A stretch of DNA of 64,000 bases. Origin: Diphasiastrum complanatum. Its lineage: Eukaryota; Streptophyta; Lycopodiopsida; Lycopodiales; Lycopodiaceae. Numbering within the stretch: the first letter of the stretch is position 1; each line of letters starts with the position of its first letter. The notes beneath the pieces are model-generated. The model made no database searches and was not told the DNA's origin. It saw only the letters and a list, made by a program, of their open reading frames with translations. The stretch is from positions 60,081,795 to 60,145,794 of the forward strand of contig CM055099.1 of assembly GCA_029204225.1 (NCBI GenBank), given 5' to 3'. The translations under genes and the position numbers were made by a program. Below are positions 54,640-64,000 of this stretch, in pieces.

Positions 54640-54990
54640 AACTAACATTTGCCTACTATATTGGAGATACAAAATAGGATAAGAGAGCTTAGGTAAAGTC
54701 GACGAGGATTGGTTTTGAAAAAAAATACTATATATAGTGATCTCAGAATGCCCCATACTTCTTTCAAAGTTTGAGCTTCAACTATGTGGCCAATCTGAGT
54801 GTCTGATATATTGAGAGTAATAAGCGCAAAAGGCTTTACCATCCTTTGACTTCCACTTTAAGTCAGCTATGTCATCTTTAGGCTTCTCTTTTGTACCCGT
54901 GACAAAATCCCACAACTCATTGGTAATAAAGTATCAAATGATATCGACTTGATATCTCAAAAGATATCAATTATTAGAGCCCTAGTATAA
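54640..54990 (-). pseudogene. CopJ gag fragment
   Basis: LWDFVTGTKEKPKDDIAD, ALITLNISDTQIGHIVEAQ and VWGILRSLYI form a UBN2-type gag N-half, related to the CopB type rather than to CopC/E/M. It decays after 54700. Confidence 0.8.
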
Positions 54991-54996
54991 CAAATC

Positions 54997-55050
54997 GCTC
55001 TGATACCATGTTGGTACACTCTGATATTATATATTAGAGCTTTGATACCA
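54997..55050 (-). other. CopJ primer-binding site, duplicated
   Basis: Minus strand TGGTATCAGAGC at 55008-54997 and TGGTATCAAAGC at 55050-55039, each preceded by CCAACA. A 42-base tandem duplication of the LTR end plus PBS. Confidence 0.8.
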
Positions 55051-55700
55051 TGTTGGAAAGAGGTGATAGCAGTAACAACAAGTCAAAGATAATGAACAAC
55101 TTATCGGACACAGCAGAATGGAGCATGCTTTCTTAATGCATGATTATGGCTATCATTATTGAACAAAACATAATGACAAAAATCACATTCAATCTTATAG
55201 TAACTAACTTTGAAATCGTCAGTACTACAGTGATCACGTAGCCAAAAAATGAATTATCAAACAAAAGCAAAATGATTTATCAGCTACAAAATCATCACAG
55301 AGATTCATACATTCTGATATAAAACTGAACGCAATAAATGATAGATTGATTCAACATGAAATAGATGAGCACAAGACAATTGCGGATAGAAACCGCAAAG
55401 TCTGAGCTATCTTTGAGTTACTAAAGATCTTTGTCTGAATTTGCACTGATAAGCAGTAAGCGCTAATAGCAAAACTCTAAAAGAACTTTAAAGAACTGAG
55501 CTATAATGCTCAAGAGTGTTCAAGCTTGAAAGCTTGAGAGAGCTGCTACTTGATTGAAAATAATAGAAGTATCGGCAAGTCCATTAGGACGACTAATTAG
55601 GTCATAGATCTTAATGGCCAATTGGCCATCATGAGCTAGCATCCATCTAGTTAGTACTTCTTGGAAATTGAGCGATTCTCAAGTATTTCTACAGACTATG
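55051..55700 (-). repeat. CopJ 5' LTR (left end fixed only)
   Basis: Ends CTTTCCAACA before the PBS at 55051. The far boundary near 55700 is uncertain and no 3' copy was identified. Confidence 0.5.
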
Positions 55701-56342
55701 TAGAAACATGCATACAATTGTAGAGCTAGATAATGTAGTGGACGATGATTCAAAACAATTAGTCGATAATCAGGAGAATAATCCAACAATAGGTTGTACA
55801 TATCATTTGATTCGAGATATAGTGGCTAAAATGGCCAAATCTAGTATTTTTAGCTATATGCCACTTGGCATCATTTTATTGGTAGGAAATGCTACACATG
55901 AGCTTAGGAGTGATCTCCCATGTGTAGATGTCTGTTCACATGTGTGGAAATATCAATATAGCTCGAGTTTGGACTTGTAGAAGATATTTATCCAAGTTTC
56001 TATAAGTTAGAAAAATTACCCAAAATCAAGGAGGTAACTTAAATCAAGGAAGTCATGGATCATGTGCCAAGTTTCATAGCTAGAATCTTGATATGACGTC
56101 TACTAGAATATATGATTTTCTACCATAGGTAATTTTTGTCTCCAAATTCCAATGAATGAATTCAAAAATAGGCATACTACAAGTTTTTTGACCTAAAATG
56201 GTGATAGGATCACAAAGATCCACTTTCTATGCTTCCAACAACTTGATTCGAGTGTGTAGAGCCTCCAGATCCACAAAAAAGTTATGGCGCCCTTAAATCC
56301 ACCACTAGATATGCTTGATTCTCCAAATTTGACCTGCAACCT
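55701..56342. other. CopI leader or unassigned sequence
   Basis: The right 300 bases follow the CopI PBS on the minus strand and have no gag. A 90-codon open frame at 55708-55980 (+) shows no known motif. Confidence 0.4.
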
Positions 56343-56354
56343 ACTCTAATACCA
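56343..56354 (-). other. CopI primer-binding site
   Basis: Minus strand TGGTATTAGAGT, directly after the LTR end TTCACA. Confidence 0.75.
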
Positions 56355-56987
56355 TGTGAATATTACAAATCCAAAATGCACTTAATGGATCTTTGATCTT
56401 GGGTCAATTTGATCAACACAACTAGAACTAGTTAGAAGGTAGAAATTAACAATTTGCATAAATCACAAAGATTTGGTCATGAACATCAAATATAGTAAGG
56501 TACTATCCTTGTCCATACAACAACAACATCCTACTATCCTTCACATGTGTGGATTCAAGATCTACAAGAAAATCAACATTCTACACATAGAAATAGATAC
56601 ATGAGAAAATGACATGAGATGGACATAGGATCAACAAAGCTGAGTTCTCCATGTATAATAAGAGAACAAAGATCAATTTTCCACACTGGTACACCTATTT
56701 ATAACAGCCATAATGTCATTTGGCCCTATTCTCCAACTATGCCCTAAAATGGCAACTTTTAGGTACTTAACCAAAAACCTAGAAAAACTTGTCCAAATGC
56801 AATGTACCAAAATTAACCAATTAGAATGGGTCCAAACTCGACCTCATCCACTTAGCTACTTGCCAAAAATAGTAATAACACTATTTAGAGCCTTATTGAC
56901 ATCTATGAAACTAACTCTAAGTTGAGATTTCACTTTGGCCTTCAAAATTGCTAATTAAAATGTCGAAACTAGTTGACAATTTTCACA
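56355..56987 (-). repeat. CopI 5' LTR
   Basis: Minus strand TGTGAAAATTGTCAACTAG (56987) to TTCACA (56355), 633 bases. Related to the CopC LTR. A TATA-like CTATTTATAAC lies at about 56695. Confidence 0.8.
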
Positions 56988-57320
56988 ATAATGTCCCTAC
57001 AATAGTAGCATATTGTCCTTCAACATGCAGATTAAAGTACAACAAGAAAAATCATATTTTGCACATTAGAAATCAAGATATCACGAGAAATACGAAAGAG
57101 ATGGACATAGAATCAAAAGAGAAAAGTTATCCATACAAAACGAGAACATCAAGATGATTTCTCCACGTTGGTACAACTATTTATAGCAACCATAATGTCA
57201 CTTTGCCAGTTTCTCTAAACTTTCCCTAAAATGGTAACTTTTAGGTAATCCAAAAACCTAGTTTAACTTGTCTAGATGCAATGTATATAATCTAACCAAT
57301 TAGAGTAGGTTTTCGAGAAT
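56988..57320 (-). repeat. Second partial copy of the CopI LTR
   Basis: Matches 56510-56840 in the same orientation (CTATTTATAGCA, AACCATAATGTCAC, AACTTTTAGGTA) but diverges more. Side by side with the first copy. Confidence 0.75.
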
Positions 57321-57871
57321 GATCGACTAAGAAGGAAAAATGATTCCATGAAGCAGGAGATCAAGGATGCATTATACACGATGAACTTGATGCTAAAGAA
57401 GAAGAAGCTTCTAAAGCCTCCAAAGCGAAGCAGACTGGAAACGTGAAATAAATTTTTTTTGACAAGGTACAAGCAAAAGAATTTGCAATTTTTATTTACA
57501 AAGTTCGAGTATGGCTGCCATGCAATTTAACGTTGAACTTCAATTGCGTGTGGATTATTGTGTGTTTCCAAGCCTGATGGGCTTCAATTGGAAAAATTGG
57601 GAACCACTTTGGGACAAGGATACTTTTCTACTTCTTTGGAACAAATTGGATATAGTACAGAAATGATTTTCATGTTGAGGAATCCTCCAAGTAATTTTTT
57701 TTTTCAATCCCTTCAAAAGTTCAAAATTGTATATAGACTGTACATTATTATATACATTAGAATATTTAAAACATGATAGATTCAAATTTATACAATTATT
57801 ATGATGGGCAACTAGATTACTAGAGATACCATGCCTAGTTTGATCTTTTTCGGCCTACGACAAAGTCTAAG
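57321..57871. other. Unassigned sequence
   Basis: 57309-57449 (+) could encode a short basic helix (ENDRLRRKNDSMKQEIKD); nothing else is recognised. Confidence 0.35.
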
Positions 57872-58607
57872 TGTGAAGAATTGAAAAAGATTATCTATGT
57901 TGGATATAGGGGTCTTATGTTTTTTACATCAAGCATCTAGGTGTAGGATGTTGATAGGAATAAATTTGGCATAGATGGCAAAATTATGCATTTCCACTTG
58001 TAATGCCACTATTGAGCCAAAATAGGGTAAGAGGCTAAACACTTGATAATTAGAGTGTAGACAAGTGTAAAGTTTTTGTTTGATGAATTCCAAGAGGTCC
58101 AATAGGATATAGAGGTGGAACCTTGTGAGGTCCAATAGGAAATTGAGGTGTGCTTGAATATAGTCCAATAGAATTAAGAGGTGCATGGATCAATGATCCA
58201 ATAGGATCAAGAGGTGACAAAATATGGTCCAATCATAGTTAAGCATAGTGGTAGCTTGTGGACCTACTAGTATCATTGTACTCCTCATTTTGAATCTAAT
58301 TGATTTGGTGATTTCATGGATTTTGTGAGTTATTGGATTTCTAGCTTTCTCTCTACTCGAGAGCTCATGATGCATTTTCTCTCTCTACCCGAGGAGAGCA
58401 GCTTGTTTTTACTTAGATTTTTTTTGTAATACTTCTCACACGTGTGAGTGAGAGTTGGAAGTGATTGAATGCATGTAGTAGTGTGTTTTTGCCATAGGAT
58501 CTAAGATTGATTTTGAATCTCAATCTAGTCTTGATCTTGGTGCATCTACAAACCTTAGGAGATCACAAGTACATGTTGTGGACAATCCACACGTGTGAAA
58601 TTCAACA
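57872..58607 (-). repeat. Solo LTR (family S1), TSD CTAAG
   Basis: The reverse complement of the 17009-17745 unit, flanked by CTAAG at 57867-57871 and 58608-58612. Full 736 bases with CACACGTGTG at 58437-58446 and 58588-58597. Confidence 0.93.
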
Positions 58608-58612
58608 CTAAG

Positions 58613-59058
58613 CTTGTTTAGTTTGACAAAGATAATCTACTACAAGATATCAACGTATCAAATCCAGACTTATGGGTGTTGTACATAGATTGGGAATCAA
58701 ATTATGTAATACATTACGAGAACATGGCATGTAATATTTGAGCCAAGAGAAATCACAAAGTTCATGATTGATTTATGACATATTCATTACAAGCTATTGG
58801 TAATTTTATCACCAAGGTTCTTGATGGAATGCAAAATTTATACATGCAGGTTTCTTATGTGAGGTTGAATGCGAAGCTGTTGAAGGAGATCATTCCTAGA
58901 AGATGAATTCCCAAGATCAATATCATCTTAGATCTTGTTGATAAATCAAAGTGTGATACTTCTCAAGTCCCTAAGAGTGTGATAACTAGTTGTGATCAAA
59001 GCTTGCAAAATCTATCTTGATTTCTAGAATCTATTACTTCTTGTAGAAGATTGCACCA
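58613..59058 (+). other. Sequence upstream of a Copia gag
   Basis: No LTR end or PBS was identified. It probably includes the leader of the following gag. Confidence 0.4.
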
Positions 59059-59445
59059 ATGAGTGCTTATCTGTTGGAATCTAATAATATATTGAACTCT
59101 TCCACTTATTCAATTTGGAATTTAAGAATGGAATCAATCTTTGTTTTGCAATATTTGATAGATATTGTGAGTGGAGAGGAAGACGAGCCAATCCATATAC
59201 AAGAGGTGACTAAATACAAGAAGAGATGCAAGATTTCACTCCATTGTACTAAAATGAATGTTGCAAATGATTTGCTCAAGGAACTAGGAGGATATACCTT
59301 GGCTAAAGAGGCTTGGGAGACTCTTAAAAAGATCTATGAGTCCAAGAATACCTCAAGATTACTTTCCCTCAAGAATCAAGTTCTTCAATGGATCACTAAT
59401 ATAGGCAAGCTCCTTGTTCAAATCTTTTACTCCAAAAAAAATTGA
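59059..59445 (+). pseudogene. CopD gag N-half
   Basis: MSAYLLESNNILNSSTYS, WNLRMESIFVLQYLIDIV, CKISLHCTKMNVANDLLKE and AWETLKKIYESKNTSRLL: a UBN2-type Copia gag open for 129 codons, cut at NQVLQW where the domain should go on. Confidence 0.88.
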
Positions 59446-59737
59446 TGTCCACTCTCACTCTTCCCTTGGACTCTATGTTCATAATTGTTTGAGTCCTTGT
59501 GATTCCTAATGATTATAGGATTGAATGTAGGTCTGGTGTACAGTACTTAGACTATGGGAGGCCATACTTTCACACGTGTGAAGGCTTCTTCAAGGATTTG
59601 GGCCATTTAGTGAGGTTCAAGCATAGATTCTTGATGGATTTTGATGGTTCAAGTTGTGCTAATTTTATGAGATCATAATCTATTGTTTACCTCATCATTT
59701 CAAGTATTTTAGGATCTTTATTTGCTATAATTTTAAC
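59446..59737 (+). repeat. CopN LTR end (left boundary unknown)
   Basis: Non-coding sequence ending at a PBS; holds a TTCACACGTGTGAA palindrome at 59569-59582. Confidence 0.45.
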
Positions 59738-59749
59738 TGTATCAGAGCC
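59738..59749 (+). other. CopN primer-binding site
   Basis: TGTATCAGAGCC, one G short of the usual tRNA-iMet site. Confidence 0.65.
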
Positions 59750-60189
59750 TAAAGGTTGAACTGAGCTAAATCCTTGTTTTTCATTCAATTTGATCACAAT
59801 TTTTTATCTAAATCTTGTGTAGATTGGATCTTAGTATCTAGCATTGATTCTAGAACTCAAAGTGAGTCAATTCCATTTGAGATTGGTGTTGTGTGACTTC
59901 ATTTGCAGGTGTTTAGGTGTCTAAAACCAGAGGCAAAGTTGAATTCAATCCACATTACCAAGATAGCAAGTTTTGCTTGCTCCAAACATTGATTTCTAAG
60001 CGAGTTTTGGAGATGATTTCATAGAGGAGGCTTTCTAGCATTCAAGGAGAGGAAAGATCAGAGATTTGGGGACTCTTAAAGGCTGTTCTAAGGTGTAGAG
60101 GACACCTCCTAAAGTGATTTAGGTTCAGTCCAACCATTGCTTGACTTATGCATCAAATTAGATCAAATTTTCATCAATTTTTGCTTGTG
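59750..60189 (+). other. CopN leader
   Basis: Non-coding sequence between PBS and the truncated gag; nothing else seen. Confidence 0.5.
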
Positions 60190-61107
60190 ATTGGATAAGA
60201 TTGCACTTCAACTCAAGATGCTTGGGAGACTTTGCAAAAGGTCTATGAATCCAAGAACCAAACTAGAATGTTAGCTTTGAAGAATCAAATCTATAGAAGC
60301 TATCAAAAGAAAGGAGAGAGTGCACATACTTTTGTCTTAAGAGTGAAGGAATTGAACAAAGAGCTAGCCTTCATAGGTGATCCTATCAAGGATGAAGAGC
60401 TTGTCCAACTCATATTGAATGGATTAAGCTTTGATTTTGACAATTTGGTTCAGGGATATGCAATTATGGGTAAGCTACCCATACTTGAAGAACTCCAAGG
60501 CACACTCATGGCCGAGGAATCAAGAAGGAGCCAAATGCAAGAGAGGATGGATAGACTTTCCATCCAAGGTGGAGATGACCAAGATCTCTTCACCAAAGGC
60601 AAAGGGAAGTCCAAAGGCAAAGGATCAACATTCAAGAAGGCTTCATCAAAGCTTGCGGATCAAGAAGGACCATCAAAGGCATCTCTATCAACCACCAAAG
60701 TCAAGAAGGACAAATCAAAGGTGAAGTGCTACTATTGTAGCAAAATGGGGCATTATGCTTCGGAATGCTTCAAGAGGAAGCAAGATCAAAGCCAAGCCAA
60801 CATGAGAAAAGAAGAGGAGGAGGAGAGTTCACATGAGGACTCTCTCATGATGTCCATATTTTCTTCAACAAGCTTTAAAGGAGAAGATCCTTGGTGGATT
60901 GACTCCGGTGCTAGTTCACACATGACTAGCAAAAGGGAGTTTTTCTCTTCTCTCTTATCTTATGATGGACCTATGAAGTCTATCTATACAGCAAATGATG
61001 AAGCTTGTAAGATTGAAGGAGTTGGTAGCATTCCCCTTCTTAGGATCTTCCAAAAAGATCAACATAGAAGGTGTTTTGTACATTCCTACAATAACAAAGA
61101 ATCTCAC
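60190..61107 (+). pseudogene. CopN gag C-half, zinc knuckle and protease
   Basis: Starts inside gag (SQDAWETLQKVYESKNQ; N-half deleted) and runs open: SYQKKGESAHTFVLRVKE, LVQLILNGLSFDFDNLV, LEELQGTLMAEESRRSQ, a Lys-rich stretch, CYYCSKMGHYASEC (CCHC), WWIDSGASSHMTSKRE (protease). A frameshift near 61040 leads to INIEGVLYIPTITKNL, where LLSVGQ should follow but foreign sequence begins. Over 270 codons without a stop make this a relatively recent copy. Confidence 0.92.
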
Positions 61108-61560
61108 AATAACATATCGCATAGATTCCAATGTTCGCGTCCGACGTATGCTCAAAAATTTCATAATCTGTCGCAATCCGACACGTCAAAGTCCGACGTC
61201 CCAGTACAAAATCCAAAAACCAGAGTCCGGCGATCGAAAAATATGGGCGGCAACCAATTTTTCAAAGGCACGTCGGAGTCCGACATGTCGGATTCCGACT
61301 TGCATATGTGGATATGACCTGTTATAAATTTTTTTTTAAAAATACGTGTAATCCGACGTGGACATTGGAATTCGACGTCCACGTCGGCAAGCCAAAATGC
61401 CTGTCCACGACATCTGGCACATTTGTCTGGGCCTGAATGGGCATAGACGTTGGATTTTGACGTGTTTGGAGGCCGTCGGATTCCGATGTCTGTTTCAATC
61501 TTCGAATTCACGTGATCCGGCGCCTTTTCTTTCACTTTGTTTTTTGCAAATTTGAGCGAT
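61108..61560. repeat. TCCGAC/GTCGGA motif cluster
   Basis: Foreign to CopN. Roughly ten copies of TCCGAC, GTCGGA or one-base variants in both orientations, including GTCGGAGTCCGAC and GTCGGATTCCGAC palindromes. A TATA-like TTATAAATTT lies at about 61323. Possibly the U3 of an inserted LTR. Confidence 0.7.
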
Positions 61561-61760
61561 TGAGGGTGATTGAGGGTGATCAGTGCTTGAGGGCTTGAGG
61601 GCTTGAAGATCAGTGCTTGAAGGTGCTTCAAGATCAATGCTTGAAGATCATTGTTTGAGGTTGGTGCTTGATTTTTGTTTGTTTTGCTTTTTGTTTGTTT
61701 GTTTGAGGTTGATGTTTGTTTGTTTGTTTTAAGAAGAGAGAGAGAGTGTGAAAGATGTGT
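61561..61760. repeat. GCTTGAGG/GCTTGAAGATCA tandem array
   Basis: Short tandem repeats: TGAGGGTGAT twice, GAGGGCTTGA, several GCTTGAAGATCA variants, then GTTTGTTTGTTT. Confidence 0.8.
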
Positions 61761-61931
61761 GTGTGTGTGTGTTTTTTTTTAAATTTTGCATTGATCTAAA
61801 ATGGTTTTGAATGGTCTTGTAATAGATTATTAGTATTATTTAGGATTATTAGATTTGTAATTTGTGAGAGAGAAAGAGAGAGAAGAGGTTGAAGCTATTG
61901 AAAGATTTTGGAGTCTTTTTTTAAAAATAAA

Positions 61932-62075
<144 letters not shown>

Positions 62076-62258
62076 AATAGATTGTGATAGTGTTTATAAT
62101 AGATTAATTTTTTATAGCGTTTATAATAGATTGTTAGAATTATTTAAGATAATGTTTAACATTTTGCATTGATGTAGAATTTAAGATTATAGATAAATAC
62201 ATAATCTATGGTAGTAATAGATTGTTAGATTTATATTTATTTAGGACTAAGAATGATA

Positions 62259-62394
<136 letters not shown>

Positions 62395-62486
62395 TGTGTG
62401 TGTGTGTGTTTTGTATTATGCATTAGTTTAGGGTATTTAAGAGTGATAGATAAATAAAGTGTTTGGTAGAATTTATATTGGATTTT

Positions 62487-62488
<2 letters not shown>

Positions 62489-62517
<29 letters not shown>
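62489..62517. repeat. Short GA microsatellite
   Basis: About 28 bases of GA, again followed by TG-rich sequence. Confidence 0.9.
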
Positions 62518-62519
<2 letters not shown>

Positions 62520-63639
62520 TGTATGTGTGTGAGTGTGTTTTGATTAAGATTTATAGTAGTAGATGACTAGATAGTGTTTGATGGTAATTGTATGTTTGAA
62601 TTTCCTAATAATAATGGTTCAATTGTGTAATTTAGTGTTATTTTTTAATTGCTTGTGCATGTGACAAAAATATTTCAAAAAGAGAGAGCAAGCGTTTAAA
62701 GAGCGAGCAATTGCACGTTTGCACTTAAGCTTCGAGTGAGTTTACCGGTGAGTTTGTGTTGGTTCAATTTGTTTTATTATTAGCATACGTTATCTAACAT
62801 AGTAAGAAATTATATGTAATTCATAATTTTCATTTTGTTCAAAGCAATATCATATTTTATCACATACACTAGCAATTAATTAATATGCAAAGGTGAAATG
62901 TAGATAATTAAAATCCCTAATCCTAGGAAGTTGTGTAGCCCTTACTTTTCTCCCATTAAAGGCGAGGTTCTAATCTTTCCAACTTGCATGGAAAAACCTG
63001 CACGCTGCAAGGAGGGAATATGTGGTGACATTCTGAAATAGGACATAACCGCAAGGTTCAGGTATTATAATTATCACATTCAACTCTATTTATAAAAATA
63101 TACATAAAAAATATTGCGACGAACATAAATAAAATAATGATAGATAATCATAGATCATTCTCATCATTTACATCATTTTCGTCATCACACAAGTCTTGAC
63201 ACTCATTTGAATCTAGGTCTAGGTATAATTGTAAATTTTTGATCGTGTCTCTTTCATGATGTGAGTTACCCTCGTATTCAATCTCCTCTTCTTCTAATTT
63301 ATCTCATCCAAACGTGGGGGCCTCAAATTACCCCCAATTCGATCTTGTACGATCGTAGGAATCTCATCATTTTCATTTGTACCTTCTTCTCCCATCATTT
63401 CGACATCATTTGGAGTTTGGATGAGTGGTTCAGGTTCTTCCAAAATGTCGTCAAAATTGGTGGTGGTTCGTCATGTGTATCCAATTCAATAATATTTTTT
63501 CCTTTGAACGTGCATCATTTTCTTGCATTAAGTTGGATCACATACCACCATCTTGGGTCTATTTGATCTGGATGGAATATAATCTACCAAAGAATTAAAA
63601 AAAATTAAGTTAGTCTTATAAGATCGATACATAAATAAT
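62518..63639 (-). other. Mostly non-coding; possible CACTA 3' region
   Basis: On the minus strand 63420-63290 encodes an acidic phrase (DVEMMGEEGTNENDE) broken by stops. It lies downstream of the DUF4216 remnant and could be the end of that transposase ORF. The rest is A+T-rich without features. Confidence 0.45.
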
Positions 63640-64000
63640 TGGATTGCGAATATTAATGACATTGAAATTTTAGAGTCTCACTTGTTCGTAATGTCATGGC
63701 AATACTAAAGTGTCATGAGAGTCCATCGATATACATTTTGTTGAGTCAATTTGAAAAAACTTTGAGTTATCATTTCTAATTGTGGCATTGCTTCCACGAT
63801 AGATGACCTTAAACCATTTTATGTCAAAAATAAAGTATTTGTTGTTAGTCTCGTAATCGACTTCATAAATATGTTGCAATGTGCCAACATAGTCTAGGTC
63901 GTCCGAAATGACATTAGGGGTCCCGTCGCACTAGAACGACTCTCTTGTTGAAAGTTGGCCATTATACCACAATCATATGTACGTTGCTTGTTGTCAACTC
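63640..64000 (-). pseudogene. CACTA (En/Spm) transposon ORF, DUF4216 remnant
   Basis: Minus strand reads DNKQRTYDCGIMA, a stop, CDGTPNVISDDLDYVGTL, HIYEVDYETNNKYFIFDI, KWFKVIYRGSNATI and IDSTKCISMDSHDTLVLP. The order YVGTL-Q-IYEVDY, a Phe/Asp/Trp box and a final DTLVLP-HYEQV fits DUF4216, found C-terminal to plant CACTA transposases. The N-terminal part lies beyond the window. Stops near 63935 and 63695. It is the only hint here of an autonomous partner for the CACTA MITE at 15105. Confidence 0.75.

Noticed and set aside
57558-57785. Overlapping 72- and 76-codon frames on both strands
   Set aside because: They are complementary shadows over A+T-rich DNA without motif or neighbouring signals.

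Overview
This window is a plant nuclear heterochromatin-type region. It is A+T-rich and built almost entirely from LTR retrotransposons and their debris. I found no intact host gene, no tRNA or other functional RNA gene, and nothing bacterial. The plant assignment rests on tRNA-iMet and tRNA-Asp primer-binding sites, Ty1/Copia polyproteins with UBN2-type gag, a chromodomain Ty3/Gypsy element, CACTA-type ends and DUF4216, and a decayed cytosolic 26S rRNA copy. The species cannot be fixed from this sequence. Element names (Cop1, Gyp1 and so on) are labels for this window only.

Layout, left to right. 1-10260: a Copia element (Cop1, +) split inside its integrase by a 7.5-kb tRNA-Asp-primed Gypsy element (Gyp1, 1511-9049, TSD GAGGT). 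10395-15668: scraps of Copia and Gypsy pol, a CACTA-type MITE (15105-15282) and a palindrome cluster. 15669-20176: Copia CopB (-), whose 3' LTR holds a solo LTR (17009-17745, TSD AAAGA). 20360-25126: LTR fragments of two other Copia families, then Copia CopC (-), whose 5' LTR contains a 144-bp AG tract and another solo LTR (24401-24934, TSD CCAAC). 25290-26300: a heavily deaminated 26S rRNA relic. 28341-29857: Copia CopM (-).

30090-53050 is a four-level nest. A Gypsy element (GypF, -) was entered by Copia-type CopE (32137-50320, TSD TTTGA). CopE was entered by Copia-type CopG (36561-48565, TSD TGGAY). The 3' LTR of CopG was entered by chromodomain Gypsy GypH (36597-42606, TSD RGATC, +). CopE also holds a solo LTR (48909-49387, TSD CTTAG), and CopG holds a TIR element inside gag (46193-46574). 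53471-57320: Copia CopJ and CopI remnants (-). 57872-58607: a second solo LTR of the 17009 family, in opposite orientation (TSD CTAAG). 59059-61107: two Copia gag-protease remnants (+). 61108-62760: motif-rich and GA-microsatellite DNA. 63640-64000: a CACTA transposon DUF4216 remnant (-).

No coding unit is intact; every polyprotein carries stops, frameshifts or internal deletions. The two observations most worth following are these. First, CopE and CopG keep gag, protease and GAG-pre-integrase, but have long open frames of unknown nature where integrase, RT and RNase H belong. Second, a post-pol ORF is shared by Gyp1 and GypF, and in GypF it lies below a promoter-like stretch with repeated TTCTAGAA (heat-shock-element-like) motifs.
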